The notes under the pieces are model-generated. The model worked only from the letters and a program-made list of their open reading frames with translations, ran no database searches and was not told the origin of the DNA. 64,000 nucleotides of DNA, from positions 1 through 64,000 of the forward strand of contig CALFDU010000004.1 of NCBI GenBank assembly GCA_937950315.1, in the 5' to 3' direction. The translations under genes were made by a program, and so were the position numbers. Origin of the DNA: an uncultured Saprospiraceae bacterium (GTDB lineage: Bacteria > Bacteroidota > Bacteroidia > Chitinophagales > Saprospiraceae). Shown one piece after another: positions 55,188 through 63,537 of this stretch (the first letter of the stretch is position 1; each line of letters opens with the position of its first letter).

Positions 55188-55550
55188 CGTATTAAATATT
55201 TTGGTAAATTATATAACTAAGATATATAATGAGTTATATATTACAAAATAATTTAATACAATATGCGTTTTAAATCTTTTAGCCATAGATGGTTGGTGAT
55301 ATTTACCAATTTTTGACCGTTAAAAATTTGTCATCTATTTTACCAATTGAGTTAAAAAAAGAAATATTGACATATTTTATAAAACTTAGGATTAAATTTA
55401 CAATTCAACGAAATTACCCTTATTAGAAGTAAGCTAAGAATACGCATTAAACTTAGTTGAACCTCTAATTATTAATATTTTACATATTATATATTATTTT
55501 AATTTGTTTGAAATGATATATAATGTAGATTTGTTTTAAAATGTACACCT
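55188..55550. other. AT-rich divergent intergenic region with nested inverted repeats
   Basis: This 363-bp gap is very AT-rich. It contains TATATAACT (55210-55218) with its complement at 55232-55240, and inside them ATATATAA/TTATATAT at 55222-55241 with a 4-nt loop. These lie 23-54 nt upstream of the minus-strand start at 55187 and could be an operator. A strong promoter for the OmpA-family gene lies at its right end. No RNA gene was recognised. Confidence 0.55.
55504..55533 (+). promoter_or_regulatory. Consensus promoter of the OmpA-family gene
   Basis: A -33 TTG (55504-55506), a 19-nt spacer and a -7 TAGATTTG (55526-55533) match the Bacteroidota consensus TTG-N17-23-TAnnTTTG exactly. The start codon at 55551 is 18 nt downstream, so the leader is very short. 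Confidence 0.7.
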
Positions 55551-57491
55551 ATGACTACTAAAAGGATTTTCCTTTTGGCGTGTGTATGCATGACTATGAC
55601 ACTTGCATATGGCCAGGAAGAAGAAAATGCCGAAATTCAAGAAGTGATGAACGACACTTGGAAGACGGCAAAGATTACTGACGAAATGACTCGTGACTCC
55701 GATCAAAACAAGGAGTGGCGAATGGGTCAGTACAAGTACTCAGCAAAACCAAAAGACGCTATCGAGATCGGAATCAAAGGAGGTCACTTCTTTATTGATG
55801 GCGATGTAGATAGAGAAATCCCTGCAGGATGGGGTGTTGGTTTACATATGAGGAAAGCACTTCATTACGTTTTTTCAATTAAAGGCGAATTATTTTATGG
55901 AAAAGCAAGAGGATTGGATCCTCAACCTTCTTCACAAAACCTGATACCTGAGAACTTCGGTAACGGAGTATTTGCAGGATATGGACCTGCCAATCCATGG
56001 TTTTTTAGCCATGAAACAACATACATTGCCGCTACACTTGAAGGTGTTGTGAATATCGGAAACTTATTATTCCACCAAGAGAGAAATAAGTGGAACTGGT
56101 ACGCTGCAATGGGAGTAGGACTAGATACACATCAGACAATGCTTGATCTAAGAGATGGCAATGGTGAATTGTACAACAATCTAGTTACTTTGGTAGATTG
56201 GGATTTTCAAAAATTCAATACCCAAGCAGGTAGAGTTGAAATTAAAGATAACTTAAGACAAGTATACGATGGAGTCTACGAAACTGAAGGACCTCAAAAA
56301 GCGGGTATTTTCAGGATTGGAGATGAAACCAATATACATGTAGTTAGTACAGTTTCTTCTGGTGTTTCTAGAAAAATAAACAAAAGAATCAACGTTGGAC
56401 TTGAATGGAAAGTGATGTTGAGTGACAATGATTTTCTAGATGGTCAGAAGTACAGAACTGCATCTGATCAAACCAACAATGTAGATATTGCTCACTTTAC
56501 AAATTTGACAATAGGAATAAATACTGGAAACTTTGATAAGAGAACTGAACCATTGTACTGGTTGAATCCTCTTGATAGCGCATTTGATGATATTGCTTCT
56601 CTAAAGCAACGTCCGCAACTAGACCTTACGGATGACGACAATGATGGGGTGATTGATATGTTGGATCAAGAATTAGATACTCCTGAAGGATGTGCGGTTG
56701 ATACTAGAGGTATTTTATTGGACAGTGACGGTGACGGTCTTCCTGATTGCAAGGATTTAGAACCTTATTCTCCTCCTGGTTTGGAGATTGATGAATCAGG
56801 TGTAGCGCTCGGAGCTGGATGCTGTATTACTGAGGACGAAGTAGCAGAAATGATTGATACTAAAGTAGAGCCGATCTCAGAAAATGTGAAAACTATTGAA
56901 ACGATTGTAAATCCAGGTGGTGGATCTTTAAGTGGAGGCATCAATGGTGGGTCAATAAGTGGATCTTCAAGTGGGTCAACAGGTGGATCATATACTGGTG
57001 GCACGTATAGTGGTGGAAATGTGAATTATGCAAGATCAGGATGTGGTCAATGGTTTTTACCAATGATACATTTTGATAATAATAGATCTACAATCAAAAC
57101 TGAATACTTTAGTCATTTACATCATGTAGCTCAGGTTCTTGAAAAATGTCCTGAAATATGTGTTGTTGCTCATGGTCATACTGATAGCAAGAGTACCAAT
57201 GATTATAATAAAGTACTTTCATACAAGAGATCAAAAGAATCTATTGAGTACCTAGTGGAAAACTACAACATCGATAGATCAAGATTAAAGTTAATGTATG
57301 GTGGAGAAGAAAGTCCTCTAGGTGGAGTAAATGGAACACACTACATGAACAGAAGAGTTGAATTTAGAACTTGTGATGCCAATGATTTTGATATGGCAGA
57401 ACCAGTTGTAACAGATGGAAGTGGTACACCAATCCAAAGTGGTGAGGTAATCAACAACTATAGTAATGGGAATAAGAATTCTGGTTACTAA
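55551..57491 (+). CDS. OmpA-family protein with thrombospondin-3-like repeats
   Basis: The 646-residue protein begins with a signal peptide (RIFLLACVCMTMTLAYGQ). An N-terminal eight-strand-type barrel spans about residues 60-340 (IEIGIKGGHFFIDGDVDREI; LHYVFSIKGELFYGKARGLD). Acidic type-3 repeats lie near 360-400 (DDDNDGVIDMLDQELDTPEG; LDSDGDGLPDCKDLEP). A Gly/Ser-rich hinge covers about 460-500. A C-terminal OmpA domain spans about 505-615 (MIHFDNNRSTIKTEYFSHLH; VVAHGHTDSKSTNDYNKVLS; NRRVEFRTC). The OmpA domain should bind peptidoglycan and tie the outer membrane to the wall. Such proteins with long hinges can serve T9SS and gliding complexes; here that is inferred from position. A terminator follows at 57514. 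Confidence 0.9.
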   Translation: MTTKRIFLLACVCMTMTLAYGQEEENAEIQEVMNDTWKTAKITDEMTRDSDQNKEWRMGQYKYSAKPKDAIEIGIKGGHFFIDGDVDREIPAGWGVGLHMRKALHYVFSIKGELFYGKARGLDPQPSSQNLIPENFGNGVFAGYGPANPWFFSHETTYIAATLEGVVNIGNLLFHQERNKWNWYAAMGVGLDTHQTMLDLRDGNGELYNNLVTLVDWDFQKFNTQAGRVEIKDNLRQVYDGVYETEGPQKAGIFRIGDETNIHVVSTVSSGVSRKINKRINVGLEWKVMLSDNDFLDGQKYRTASDQTNNVDIAHFTNLTIGINTGNFDKRTEPLYWLNPLDSAFDDIASLKQRPQLDLTDDDNDGVIDMLDQELDTPEGCAVDTRGILLDSDGDGLPDCKDLEPYSPPGLEIDESGVALGAGCCITEDEVAEMIDTKVEPISENVKTIETIVNPGGGSLSGGINGGSISGSSSGSTGGSYTGGTYSGGNVNYARSGCGQWFLPMIHFDNNRSTIKTEYFSHLHHVAQVLEKCPEICVVAHGHTDSKSTNDYNKVLSYKRSKESIEYLVENYNIDRSRLKLMYGGEESPLGGVNGTHYMNRRVEFRTCDANDFDMAEPVVTDGSGTPIQSGEVINNYSNGNKNSGY

Positions 57492-57513
57492 TATTGAACA
57501 ATAAATTTTTGTT

Positions 57514-57548
57514 AAAAAGGAGCTTTCCATTCGGAAGCTCCTTTTTTT
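57514..57548 (+). terminator. Intrinsic terminator of the OmpA-family gene
   Basis: Twelve-bp arms at 57514-57525 and 57535-57546 (AAAAAGGAGCTT and its complement) with a 9-nt loop, followed by a T-run. It lies 23 nt after the stop codon. Confidence 0.88.
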
Positions 57549-57658
57549 TGTCTTGTATTTTACATTATCCGCCACCAATCCATTGATGGTAGTGTTTTTG
57601 AAACATTAATGATATGACTGTGTAGGGCATTCAATGACGCACAGTTTACAATGTTATT

Positions 57659-57666
57659 TATATTTG
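57659..57666 (+). promoter_or_regulatory. Putative -7 promoter box of the first cargo paralogue
   Basis: TATATTTG, an exact TAnnTTTG match, lies in the gap after the terminator and 113 nt before the ATG at 57779. No clear TTG lies at -33. Confidence 0.4.
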
Positions 57667-57778
57667 CATAATAGATTTCACGTCCTTTCATCCCTTGCCC
57701 CAGGGATTTTATAAAACCCAGTTCAACACTTTTTTAAGCATAATTTTCAACCCTTTCTGAACATTGAAATTTAGAAAG

Positions 57779-59425
57779 ATGCTTAAAAAAATATATACCA
57801 TTTTATTCACAGTACTATGTTTGAACGCCATGGTAAGCCAAGAATGTCCTATAATTAATGATAATGGTTCATTTGAAGATAAGATTTATGTCTTAGGCGG
57901 AGAAGCCAACATAGGCATCACAACAGGGCAAATACAAAATTGGTATGCAAGTCACGGTACGGTTGACTATGTTACTGCAGATTGGAATTATTACGGCATA
58001 GATGGCATTAATTCAATTGCTGGTCATATGTGCTATGGTCATAGAGAAACTCATAATCACAGTGAAGGAATGTATACATCAGCAAAGATTTATGGAGATG
58101 ATGATTTATTGTATACCTTGAAATTAGAATACGCTACAGTATGTGATGCTACCAACAATGGATTTTTGAATATCGCTCTGAACAGTAATCTCACTTCAGA
58201 TGGGCATAACAATTTTCAGTACCCAACGGCAGAAGCTTATCCAGAGGTGTTTCAAGAAATTCAAGCAATTGATAGAATGGAACTAATGCCATCAGCAGTT
58301 ATGGTAAATGGATCTTACTCAAAATATGAAATCTCATTTGTGCCAAACAATGATTACGAACAGATATGGTTGTTTACAGAGTATCAATATGAACAAGAAG
58401 AGTTTGTAAATTGTGGTATTATGGTTGACGAGGTGGAGCTCACAGCTACTACAACCGCATTGAAAGGCATACGAGCTGAAGAATTATCTTCAGGAACCTT
58501 TAATCTAATCCCTGAGTTTTCCAAAGAGCTAAATGTTGTTGCATATAATTGGTCAGTGAACCATCAAAATGTAGGAATAGAGGATATGTTGAATTACGAT
58601 TTCTCTCAAGACGTCTACACGGTTTGTTTAGATATTATTGATGCAAGAGGGGCTTGCGGATCTACCTGTACAGAATTGGATTTAACAATAAAAGAAGATG
58701 AAGGAGAGGAGACAACATGTACCTATAACACCTGTCTCGATGCAGGTGGATTACCCAATATTGTAAGCTTTGAATATTTATCTGACGATGGAGAACATTT
58801 TGTTATTGATAAAAATACTGATGGTTTCTTCTTTCCTTATTGTCATGGTTCAGAAAGTATGTGTAGTGGTGGTGAATCAGAGCTAAGTTTATTTGTTGAA
58901 GACCTTAATGCATACTTTAATAACATGGACTTGGAGGTTAAGATTTCAATAGGAGGGAGTGAAGACCTTTTCGATTCTTTTTGTAGATCCATGGGATTAA
59001 GCATTGAATCTTCGAGCCTTGTGCCTAAGGCCGTTTTCATTGATGATTTTGCATCCGATCAAGCGTTCATTACTACGGCAGAATTTAAACTCGATCCAAG
59101 TAGTTGTAGTACTGGAGTTGCAAATAAGGAAGAAGAACTTGATTATGCTTTGGTTCAAGACGAAAAACCCTCGCGAGATATATTCGAGGTAAATCCTATT
59201 GTTTACGGCAATCAACTTGTTATTTCTGATAAAGTTGAATTTGATGAAAATCTTATTTCAAAAGTTGGAATATATTCTACCTCTGGAAACCTTGTTCTAT
59301 CAATTGATAATTATGTACCAGGTGATGAGATTATTTTGGATGGTTTGCCTTTAGGAATGTATGCGATCAATATCATGAATAAAAAATACCAACAAGCTGG
59401 ATTCTTCTTTTTCGGAGGTTTATAA
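57779..59425 (+). CDS. T9SS-exported protein with CBM-like domain (paralogue 1)
   Basis: The frame is open from a TTG at 57764; the ATG at 57779 opens the signal peptide (MLKKIYTILFTVLCLNAMVS) and is used (548 residues). Residues about 25-235 are a Gal-binding-like sandwich (NDNGSFEDKIYVLGGEA; GHMCYGHRETHNHSEGMYTS; AKIYGDDDLLYTLKL). A PKD-like segment follows (VVAYNWSVNHQNVGIEDMLN). A second Cys-rich domain (CLDAGGLPNIVSFEYLSDDG) is not recognised. The last 75 residues are a type A-like sorting domain (GIYSTSGNLVLSIDNYVPGD; LPLGMYAINIMNKKYQQAGF). It is strongly similar to the next gene, its tandem paralogue. Secretion by T9SS is expected; the ligand is unknown. Confidence 0.85.
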   Translation: MLKKIYTILFTVLCLNAMVSQECPIINDNGSFEDKIYVLGGEANIGITTGQIQNWYASHGTVDYVTADWNYYGIDGINSIAGHMCYGHRETHNHSEGMYTSAKIYGDDDLLYTLKLEYATVCDATNNGFLNIALNSNLTSDGHNNFQYPTAEAYPEVFQEIQAIDRMELMPSAVMVNGSYSKYEISFVPNNDYEQIWLFTEYQYEQEEFVNCGIMVDEVELTATTTALKGIRAEELSSGTFNLIPEFSKELNVVAYNWSVNHQNVGIEDMLNYDFSQDVYTVCLDIIDARGACGSTCTELDLTIKEDEGEETTCTYNTCLDAGGLPNIVSFEYLSDDGEHFVIDKNTDGFFFPYCHGSESMCSGGESELSLFVEDLNAYFNNMDLEVKISIGGSEDLFDSFCRSMGLSIESSSLVPKAVFIDDFASDQAFITTAEFKLDPSSCSTGVANKEEELDYALVQDEKPSRDIFEVNPIVYGNQLVISDKVEFDENLISKVGIYSTSGNLVLSIDNYVPGDEIILDGLPLGMYAINIMNKKYQQAGFFFFGGL

Positions 59426-59449
59426 AGATTTTAAATAAAATTTTAAGTA

Positions 59450-59487
59450 ACAAGGAGCTTTCTTTTAGGAGGCTCCTTTTTTTATTT
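59450..59487 (+). terminator. Intrinsic terminator of paralogue 1
   Basis: Arms AAGGAGC (59452-59458) and GCTCCTT (59472-59478) enclose a 13-nt loop and are followed by T residues. The core stem sequence matches that of the terminator at 57514. Confidence 0.8.
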
Positions 59488-59802
59488 CCATAATCGATTA
59501 TTAAAATGTGTTTTTGATTATTGTAGTATTATCGTAAGTAATGTGCAATGAATTTGTATAGCTATTTTATATGCTGTACGAACTTATTTACATCTAAGCT
59601 AGATAGTAGAATTTATGTAACTAGCTCGAGGTGTCTTTGTAACGTGTTGTGGCTGTTATTGGATTAAATCTGCCTGTACCTTTAGGTTCTAGTTAAACCC
59701 ATATGACTTTTCATTAAAATATAGCCTATCTCTCGTATTGGTTTCTTTTGAAATTATTACAAGATGAAGTTTTGAAATTTCCGGACACTAAAACCTACAA
59801 GG
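59488..59802. other. Upstream region of paralogue 2
   Basis: This 315-bp AT-rich stretch holds no ORF of note and no exact TAnnTTTG box on the plus strand (the nearest is TGAATTTG near 59548). No repeat, tRNA or small RNA fold was recognised. Confidence 0.4.
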
Positions 59803-61470
59803 ATGTTGAAAATATTAATCACGAATACAATTATACTTTTTTGCTTCAACATTACTTTGGGTCAAGACTGTCCTGTCATAAATGAAAACGGCTCGTTTGA
59901 AAATCTAATTTATATACCAGGAGGTGAACCAAGCATGGGTATTACAACAGGTCAAATAGACAATTGGGAAGCAAGTCACGGAACAGTTGATTATGTTACT
60001 TCTGAATGGAATTGGTATGGAATGGATGGGTTAGTGTCTAACGCAGGTCATATGTGTTATGGTAATAGAACTGCACATGATCACAGTGAAGGAATGTTCA
60101 CATCCGCAAAGATTTATGGTGATGATGATTTACTGTATACTTTAAAGTTAGATTATGCAACTGTTTGTGAAGCAGCGAATAATGGATTTTTGAACATTGC
60201 TTTAAATAATAATCTCCAAAGTGATGACTTCAATTATTTTCAGTACCCAACAGCTGAAGTATTTCCTGAGGTTTTTCAAGATATCCAACCAGTGGATAGA
60301 TTCGAATTAACACCCGACGTAAATTTGGTTAATGGTGAATTTTCAAAATACGAAATCGCATTTGTCCCATCAAAGGATTATGAACAAATTTGGTTCTTTA
60401 CAGAATATCAATACGAAGATGAAGAGATAATTAATTGTGGTATCATGATAGACGACGTTGAGCTCACAGCTACAACTTCTGCTCTTATCGGAATCAATGT
60501 TGATGATGATTCTGGAAGCTATCTGTTAACACCGAAATGTACCAAAGAGCTTGATATCGTTTCATACAACTGGACCATAAATCAGACCACAGTCAGTTCA
60601 AGTGAAGATTTGTCCTATGATTTTAAAGCGGAATTGTATACAGTTTGCCTAGATATTGTTGACGCAAGAAAAGCATGCGGGTCTACTTGTATTGAATTAG
60701 ATTTGTCTGAGATTGCTGAAGAAAATACAAGTGATGAAAGTTGTACATACTGCGCATGTTTAGATGCAGGGGGACTGCCTAACTTGGTGGGCTTTCAGTA
60801 TTTGACGTCGGATGGCCAAGTAGTTGAACTTGATGAGAATACAGAAGGATTTTTCTTTCCATATTGTGATGGAACATCCGGTATGTGTGATGGTAGTGAG
60901 TCAGAAATAGGTTTATTCCTTGAAGATTTAAATACTTATTTCACCAATAATGGCATCAATGCAATTGCGAAAACAGGAGATGAGGAAGATGTCATGGATT
61001 CGTTTTGTAGGTCTACAGCATTCACTATAGAATCTGCAGATATCATTCCATTGTCATTTTTTATTGATGACTTTTCTTCAAATCAGGCTCTAATTACCAT
61101 TGCAGAATTTCAATTCAATCCAAACAACTGTTCTTCAGCTTTTGAGGACAAAGAAGATGACCAATTCAATGCATTGGTAGATAATGAAATTGAGCCAATG
61201 TATGATGTTGTATTTGAAAAAGTAACTTACTCAATTCAACCAATTGTTTTTGAAAACAATTTAATACTTAAAGCTGAGATTGAAATAGAAGATACGCTTG
61301 TTTCATTTGGAGGGATATACAATACAGCTGGACAGTTGGTTGTCCCATTAGAAAGTTACAGGCAAGGAGATGATATCAATCTAAGTGGATTGCCTGATGG
61401 AATGTATGCGATCAATTTGGTAAATAAAAAATACCAGCAATCAGGTCTTTTCTTTGTTGGCAGTAAGTAG
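59803..61470 (+). CDS. T9SS-exported protein with CBM-like domain (paralogue 2)
   Basis: The 555-residue protein starts at an ATG and has a signal peptide (MLKILITNTIILFCFNITLG). Its domain order equals that of the previous gene: Gal-binding-like sandwich (NENGSFENLIYIPGGEP; GHMCYGNRTAHDHSEGMFTS), PKD-like part, Cys-rich domain (CLDAGGLPNLVGFQYLTSDG) and type A-like sorting domain (GIYNTAGQLVVPLESYRQGD; LPDGMYAINLVNKKYQQSGL). Similarity is very high in the sandwich (roughly 70% by eye) and lower in the linker before the sorting domain. This points to duplication followed by divergence of the linker. The function is unknown. The gene ends before a strong bidirectional terminator shared with the convergent E2 gene. 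Confidence 0.87.
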   Translation: MLKILITNTIILFCFNITLGQDCPVINENGSFENLIYIPGGEPSMGITTGQIDNWEASHGTVDYVTSEWNWYGMDGLVSNAGHMCYGNRTAHDHSEGMFTSAKIYGDDDLLYTLKLDYATVCEAANNGFLNIALNNNLQSDDFNYFQYPTAEVFPEVFQDIQPVDRFELTPDVNLVNGEFSKYEIAFVPSKDYEQIWFFTEYQYEDEEIINCGIMIDDVELTATTSALIGINVDDDSGSYLLTPKCTKELDIVSYNWTINQTTVSSSEDLSYDFKAELYTVCLDIVDARKACGSTCIELDLSEIAEENTSDESCTYCACLDAGGLPNLVGFQYLTSDGQVVELDENTEGFFFPYCDGTSGMCDGSESEIGLFLEDLNTYFTNNGINAIAKTGDEEDVMDSFCRSTAFTIESADIIPLSFFIDDFSSNQALITIAEFQFNPNNCSSAFEDKEDDQFNALVDNEIEPMYDVVFEKVTYSIQPIVFENNLILKAEIEIEDTLVSFGGIYNTAGQLVVPLESYRQGDDINLSGLPDGMYAINLVNKKYQQSGLFFVGSK

Positions 61471-61488
61471 TATCAATAATATTCATTT

Positions 61489-61524
61489 AAAAAGGGTCAT
61501 CTGAAACTTCAGATGACCCTTTTT
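61489..61524. terminator. Bidirectional intrinsic terminator
   Basis: Perfect 17-nt arms at 61489-61505 and 61508-61524 (AAAAAGGGTCATCTGAA and its complement), with A- and T-runs at either end. It serves the cargo gene ending at 61470 on the plus strand and the E2 gene ending at 61545 on the minus strand. Confidence 0.92.
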
Positions 61525-61544
61525 ATTTTATATGTTATTTGTAA

Positions 61545-62813
61545 TTACGCAAACATTCTAATTGGGTTTTCCAATACAAATTTTAGACTCTGCAAAAATT
61601 TGGCTCCAGTTACTCCGTCAACAATTCTATGATCGCAAGACAAAGTTACTTTCATTAAATTTCCAACGGCAAGCTGTCCATCTTTTACAATAGGTTTTTG
61701 AACAATAGAGCCTACAGCAAGGATACAGGCATCTGGTGGATTGATAATCGCTGTAAATTCGTCTATATCAAACATACCAAGGTTACTAATAGTGAATGTG
61801 TTCCCTTGCATATCAGCCGGCTGTATTTTTTTATCCCTAGCTTTCTTCGCCAATGCTTTAACTTGCGCATTGATCATTGGTAAACTCAATCTATCTACAT
61901 TTCTGACTACAGGAACAACCAAGCCATCTTCAATAGCAACAGCAACACCAATATTAATGTCAGTGTGAATGGTAATTTTATCTCCATGCCATGAAGCATT
62001 AACATCTGGATTCTTCCTTAGTGCATATGCAGATGCCTTTACAATCATATCATTAAATGATACCTTAACACCTTCTTCTTCATTAATGGCTTTCCTTGCT
62101 TGGATAGCAGTATCCATATTTATCTCGCTTGTCAAATAGAAGTGAGGAGCTGTAAATTTACTTTCACCCAATCTTCTCGCAATTGTTTTTCTCATCTGAG
62201 ATACTGGGTTATCCCCATAATTTACTCCCGGCAACAATGCCATACCTACACCTCCAGAAGGTGCTCCTCCGTGTGCAGAGTAATTTTCAACATCTCGTTT
62301 GATTATTCTACCATTTTCTCCAGAACCAGTTACATAGGAAAGATTGATTCCTCTTTCTTCCGCCATTTTTCTAGCTAATGGACTTGCTTTGGTTTCTCCA
62401 GTATACTCAGCAACCGGCGCAGTTGCTTGAGGAGTATGCACAGGAGCAGCAGGTGTTGCAGCAGCCGGTGTAGGAGATGGGCTAGGAGATGGGCTAGGTG
62501 TTGAAGTACTTGATTCTTCCTTTGCAGGTGCAGGGTTATTTGCTTCTGCTTCCTTTAGAAGTGCTTGTACATCATCGTCCTTACTACCAATTATAGCAAT
62601 TATGCCGTCAACAGGTACTGGGCCCTCTTTGATTCCTACATATATTAAGGTACCAGAATGAAAACTTTCAAGGTCCATAGTTGCCTTATCTGTTTCAACT
62701 TCTGCGAGTACATCACCCACGCTTACTGGATCTCCCTCATTTTTAAGCCATGATACAATGTTTCCTTCTTCCATGGTATCACTCAATCGAGGCATTCTTA
62801 TAATCTCAGCCAT
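61545..62813 (-). CDS. Pyruvate dehydrogenase E2, dihydrolipoamide acetyltransferase
   Basis: The 422-residue protein is the acyltransferase core of the pyruvate dehydrogenase complex. It moves the acetyl group from lipoate to CoA. One lipoyl domain (residues 1-78) carries the lipoylated Lys43 in VETDKATMDLES. A Pro/Ser/Ala-rich linker follows (about 95-135), then a peripheral-subunit-binding domain (SPLARKMAEERGINLSYVTG, about 142-180). The catalytic domain begins with SQMRKTIARRLGESKFTAPH and ends with the active site SCDHRIVDG (His395, Asp399). The EEGNIVSWLK start and the single lipoyl domain fit PDH E2 rather than the OGDH type, which is usually shorter in this region. E1 and E3 genes are not adjacent. 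Confidence 0.92.
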   Translation of the reverse strand: MAEIIRMPRLSDTMEEGNIVSWLKNEGDPVSVGDVLAEVETDKATMDLESFHSGTLIYVGIKEGPVPVDGIIAIIGSKDDDVQALLKEAEANNPAPAKEESSTSTPSPSPSPSPTPAAATPAAPVHTPQATAPVAEYTGETKASPLARKMAEERGINLSYVTGSGENGRIIKRDVENYSAHGGAPSGGVGMALLPGVNYGDNPVSQMRKTIARRLGESKFTAPHFYLTSEINMDTAIQARKAINEEEGVKVSFNDMIVKASAYALRKNPDVNASWHGDKITIHTDINIGVAVAIEDGLVVPVVRNVDRLSLPMINAQVKALAKKARDKKIQPADMQGNTFTISNLGMFDIDEFTAIINPPDACILAVGSIVQKPIVKDGQLAVGNLMKVTLSCDHRIVDGVTGAKFLQSLKFVLENPIRMFA

Positions 62814-62836
62814 TTCTTTCTTTTTAAATTAAGCAC

Positions 62837-62844
62837 CAAAAATA
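62837..62844 (-). promoter_or_regulatory. Putative -7 promoter box of the E2 gene
   Basis: The minus strand reads TATTTTTG, an exact TAnnTTTG match, 24 nt upstream of the start at 62813. A matching -33 TTG was not found at standard spacing. Confidence 0.45.
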
Positions 62845-62889
62845 CTACTTAAGCCGAAAAAGCTGCTATTATACCTTATAATTATGACC

Positions 62890-62917
62890 TTGATTCTCAG
62901 ATACTTCCTTAATTTTG
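62890..62917 (+). promoter_or_regulatory. Consensus promoter of recR, probably giving a leaderless mRNA
   Basis: TTG (62890-62892), a 17-nt spacer and TAATTTTG (62910-62917) match the consensus. The -7 box ends 4 nt before the recR ATG at 62922, so transcription should begin at or within a few nucleotides of the start codon. Confidence 0.6.
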
Positions 62918-62921
62918 TTTC

Positions 62922-63530
62922 ATGAAATTTTCTTCAACTTTGTTAGAAGAGGCTGTCAATGCCTTTAGTAAGTTACCTGGTGTAGGTAGAAAGTCCGCTT
63001 TAAGGATGGTTCTTCACCTAATTAAGGATCAAACACAGAAAAGCGAAAAGATAATCCAAAGTCTTCTTGAGCTCAATGACAAACTAAAAACATGTAAAAA
63101 GTGCTTTAATTACAGTGATGAAGAAGTCTGTAATATCTGTATCGACCAGCATAGACTTAAAAATGTCCTCTGTATTGTTGAATCAATAAGAGATGTGATG
63201 GCAATCGAAGAAACGCAACAATATAGTGGTCGATATCATGTTCTAGGAGGTGTGATCTCACCATTGGAAGGAGTGGGGCCAGATGATTTGAATATCGATC
63301 AGCTTTGTCAAAGGATTGATGAGGAAAATATTGAAGAAATAATCATGGCAGTTTCACCTAGTATTGAAGGAGAAACCACCATTTTCTATATTTCTAAAAA
63401 GCTTGAAAATAAAAATGTCAACATTTCAATGATTGCTCGTGGTGTTTCATTTGGAGGAGATCTTGAGTATGCTGACGAATTGACCTTAGGAAGATCAATT
63501 CAGAGCCGAACGCCGTACGTTCAAACATAG
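62922..63530 (+). CDS. recR: Recombination mediator RecR
   Basis: The 202-residue protein helps load RecA with RecF and RecO during gap repair. The N-terminal helix-hairpin-helix region is AFSKLPGVGRKSALRMVLHL. A four-cysteine zinc site follows (Cys58, Cys61, Cys70, Cys73 in CKKCFNYSDEEVCNIC), then a Toprim domain (LCIVESIRDVMAIEETQQYS; YHVLGGVISPLEGVGPDDLN) and the C-terminal Walker-B-like end (GGDLEYADELTLGRSIQSR). All elements and the length are standard. It is divergent from the E2 gene and followed 7 bp later by a glycosyltransferase gene on the same strand. RecO and RecF are not in the window. Confidence 0.97.
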   Translation: MKFSSTLLEEAVNAFSKLPGVGRKSALRMVLHLIKDQTQKSEKIIQSLLELNDKLKTCKKCFNYSDEEVCNICIDQHRLKNVLCIVESIRDVMAIEETQQYSGRYHVLGGVISPLEGVGPDDLNIDQLCQRIDEENIEEIIMAVSPSIEGETTIFYISKKLENKNVNISMIARGVSFGGDLEYADELTLGRSIQSRTPYVQT

Positions 63531-63537
63531 AATTTAA

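Noticed and set aside
55551-57491. OmpA-family protein as PorE
   Set aside because: It lacks the TPR and beta-propeller domains of PorE and has its own barrel, so only the general OmpA-family call is kept.
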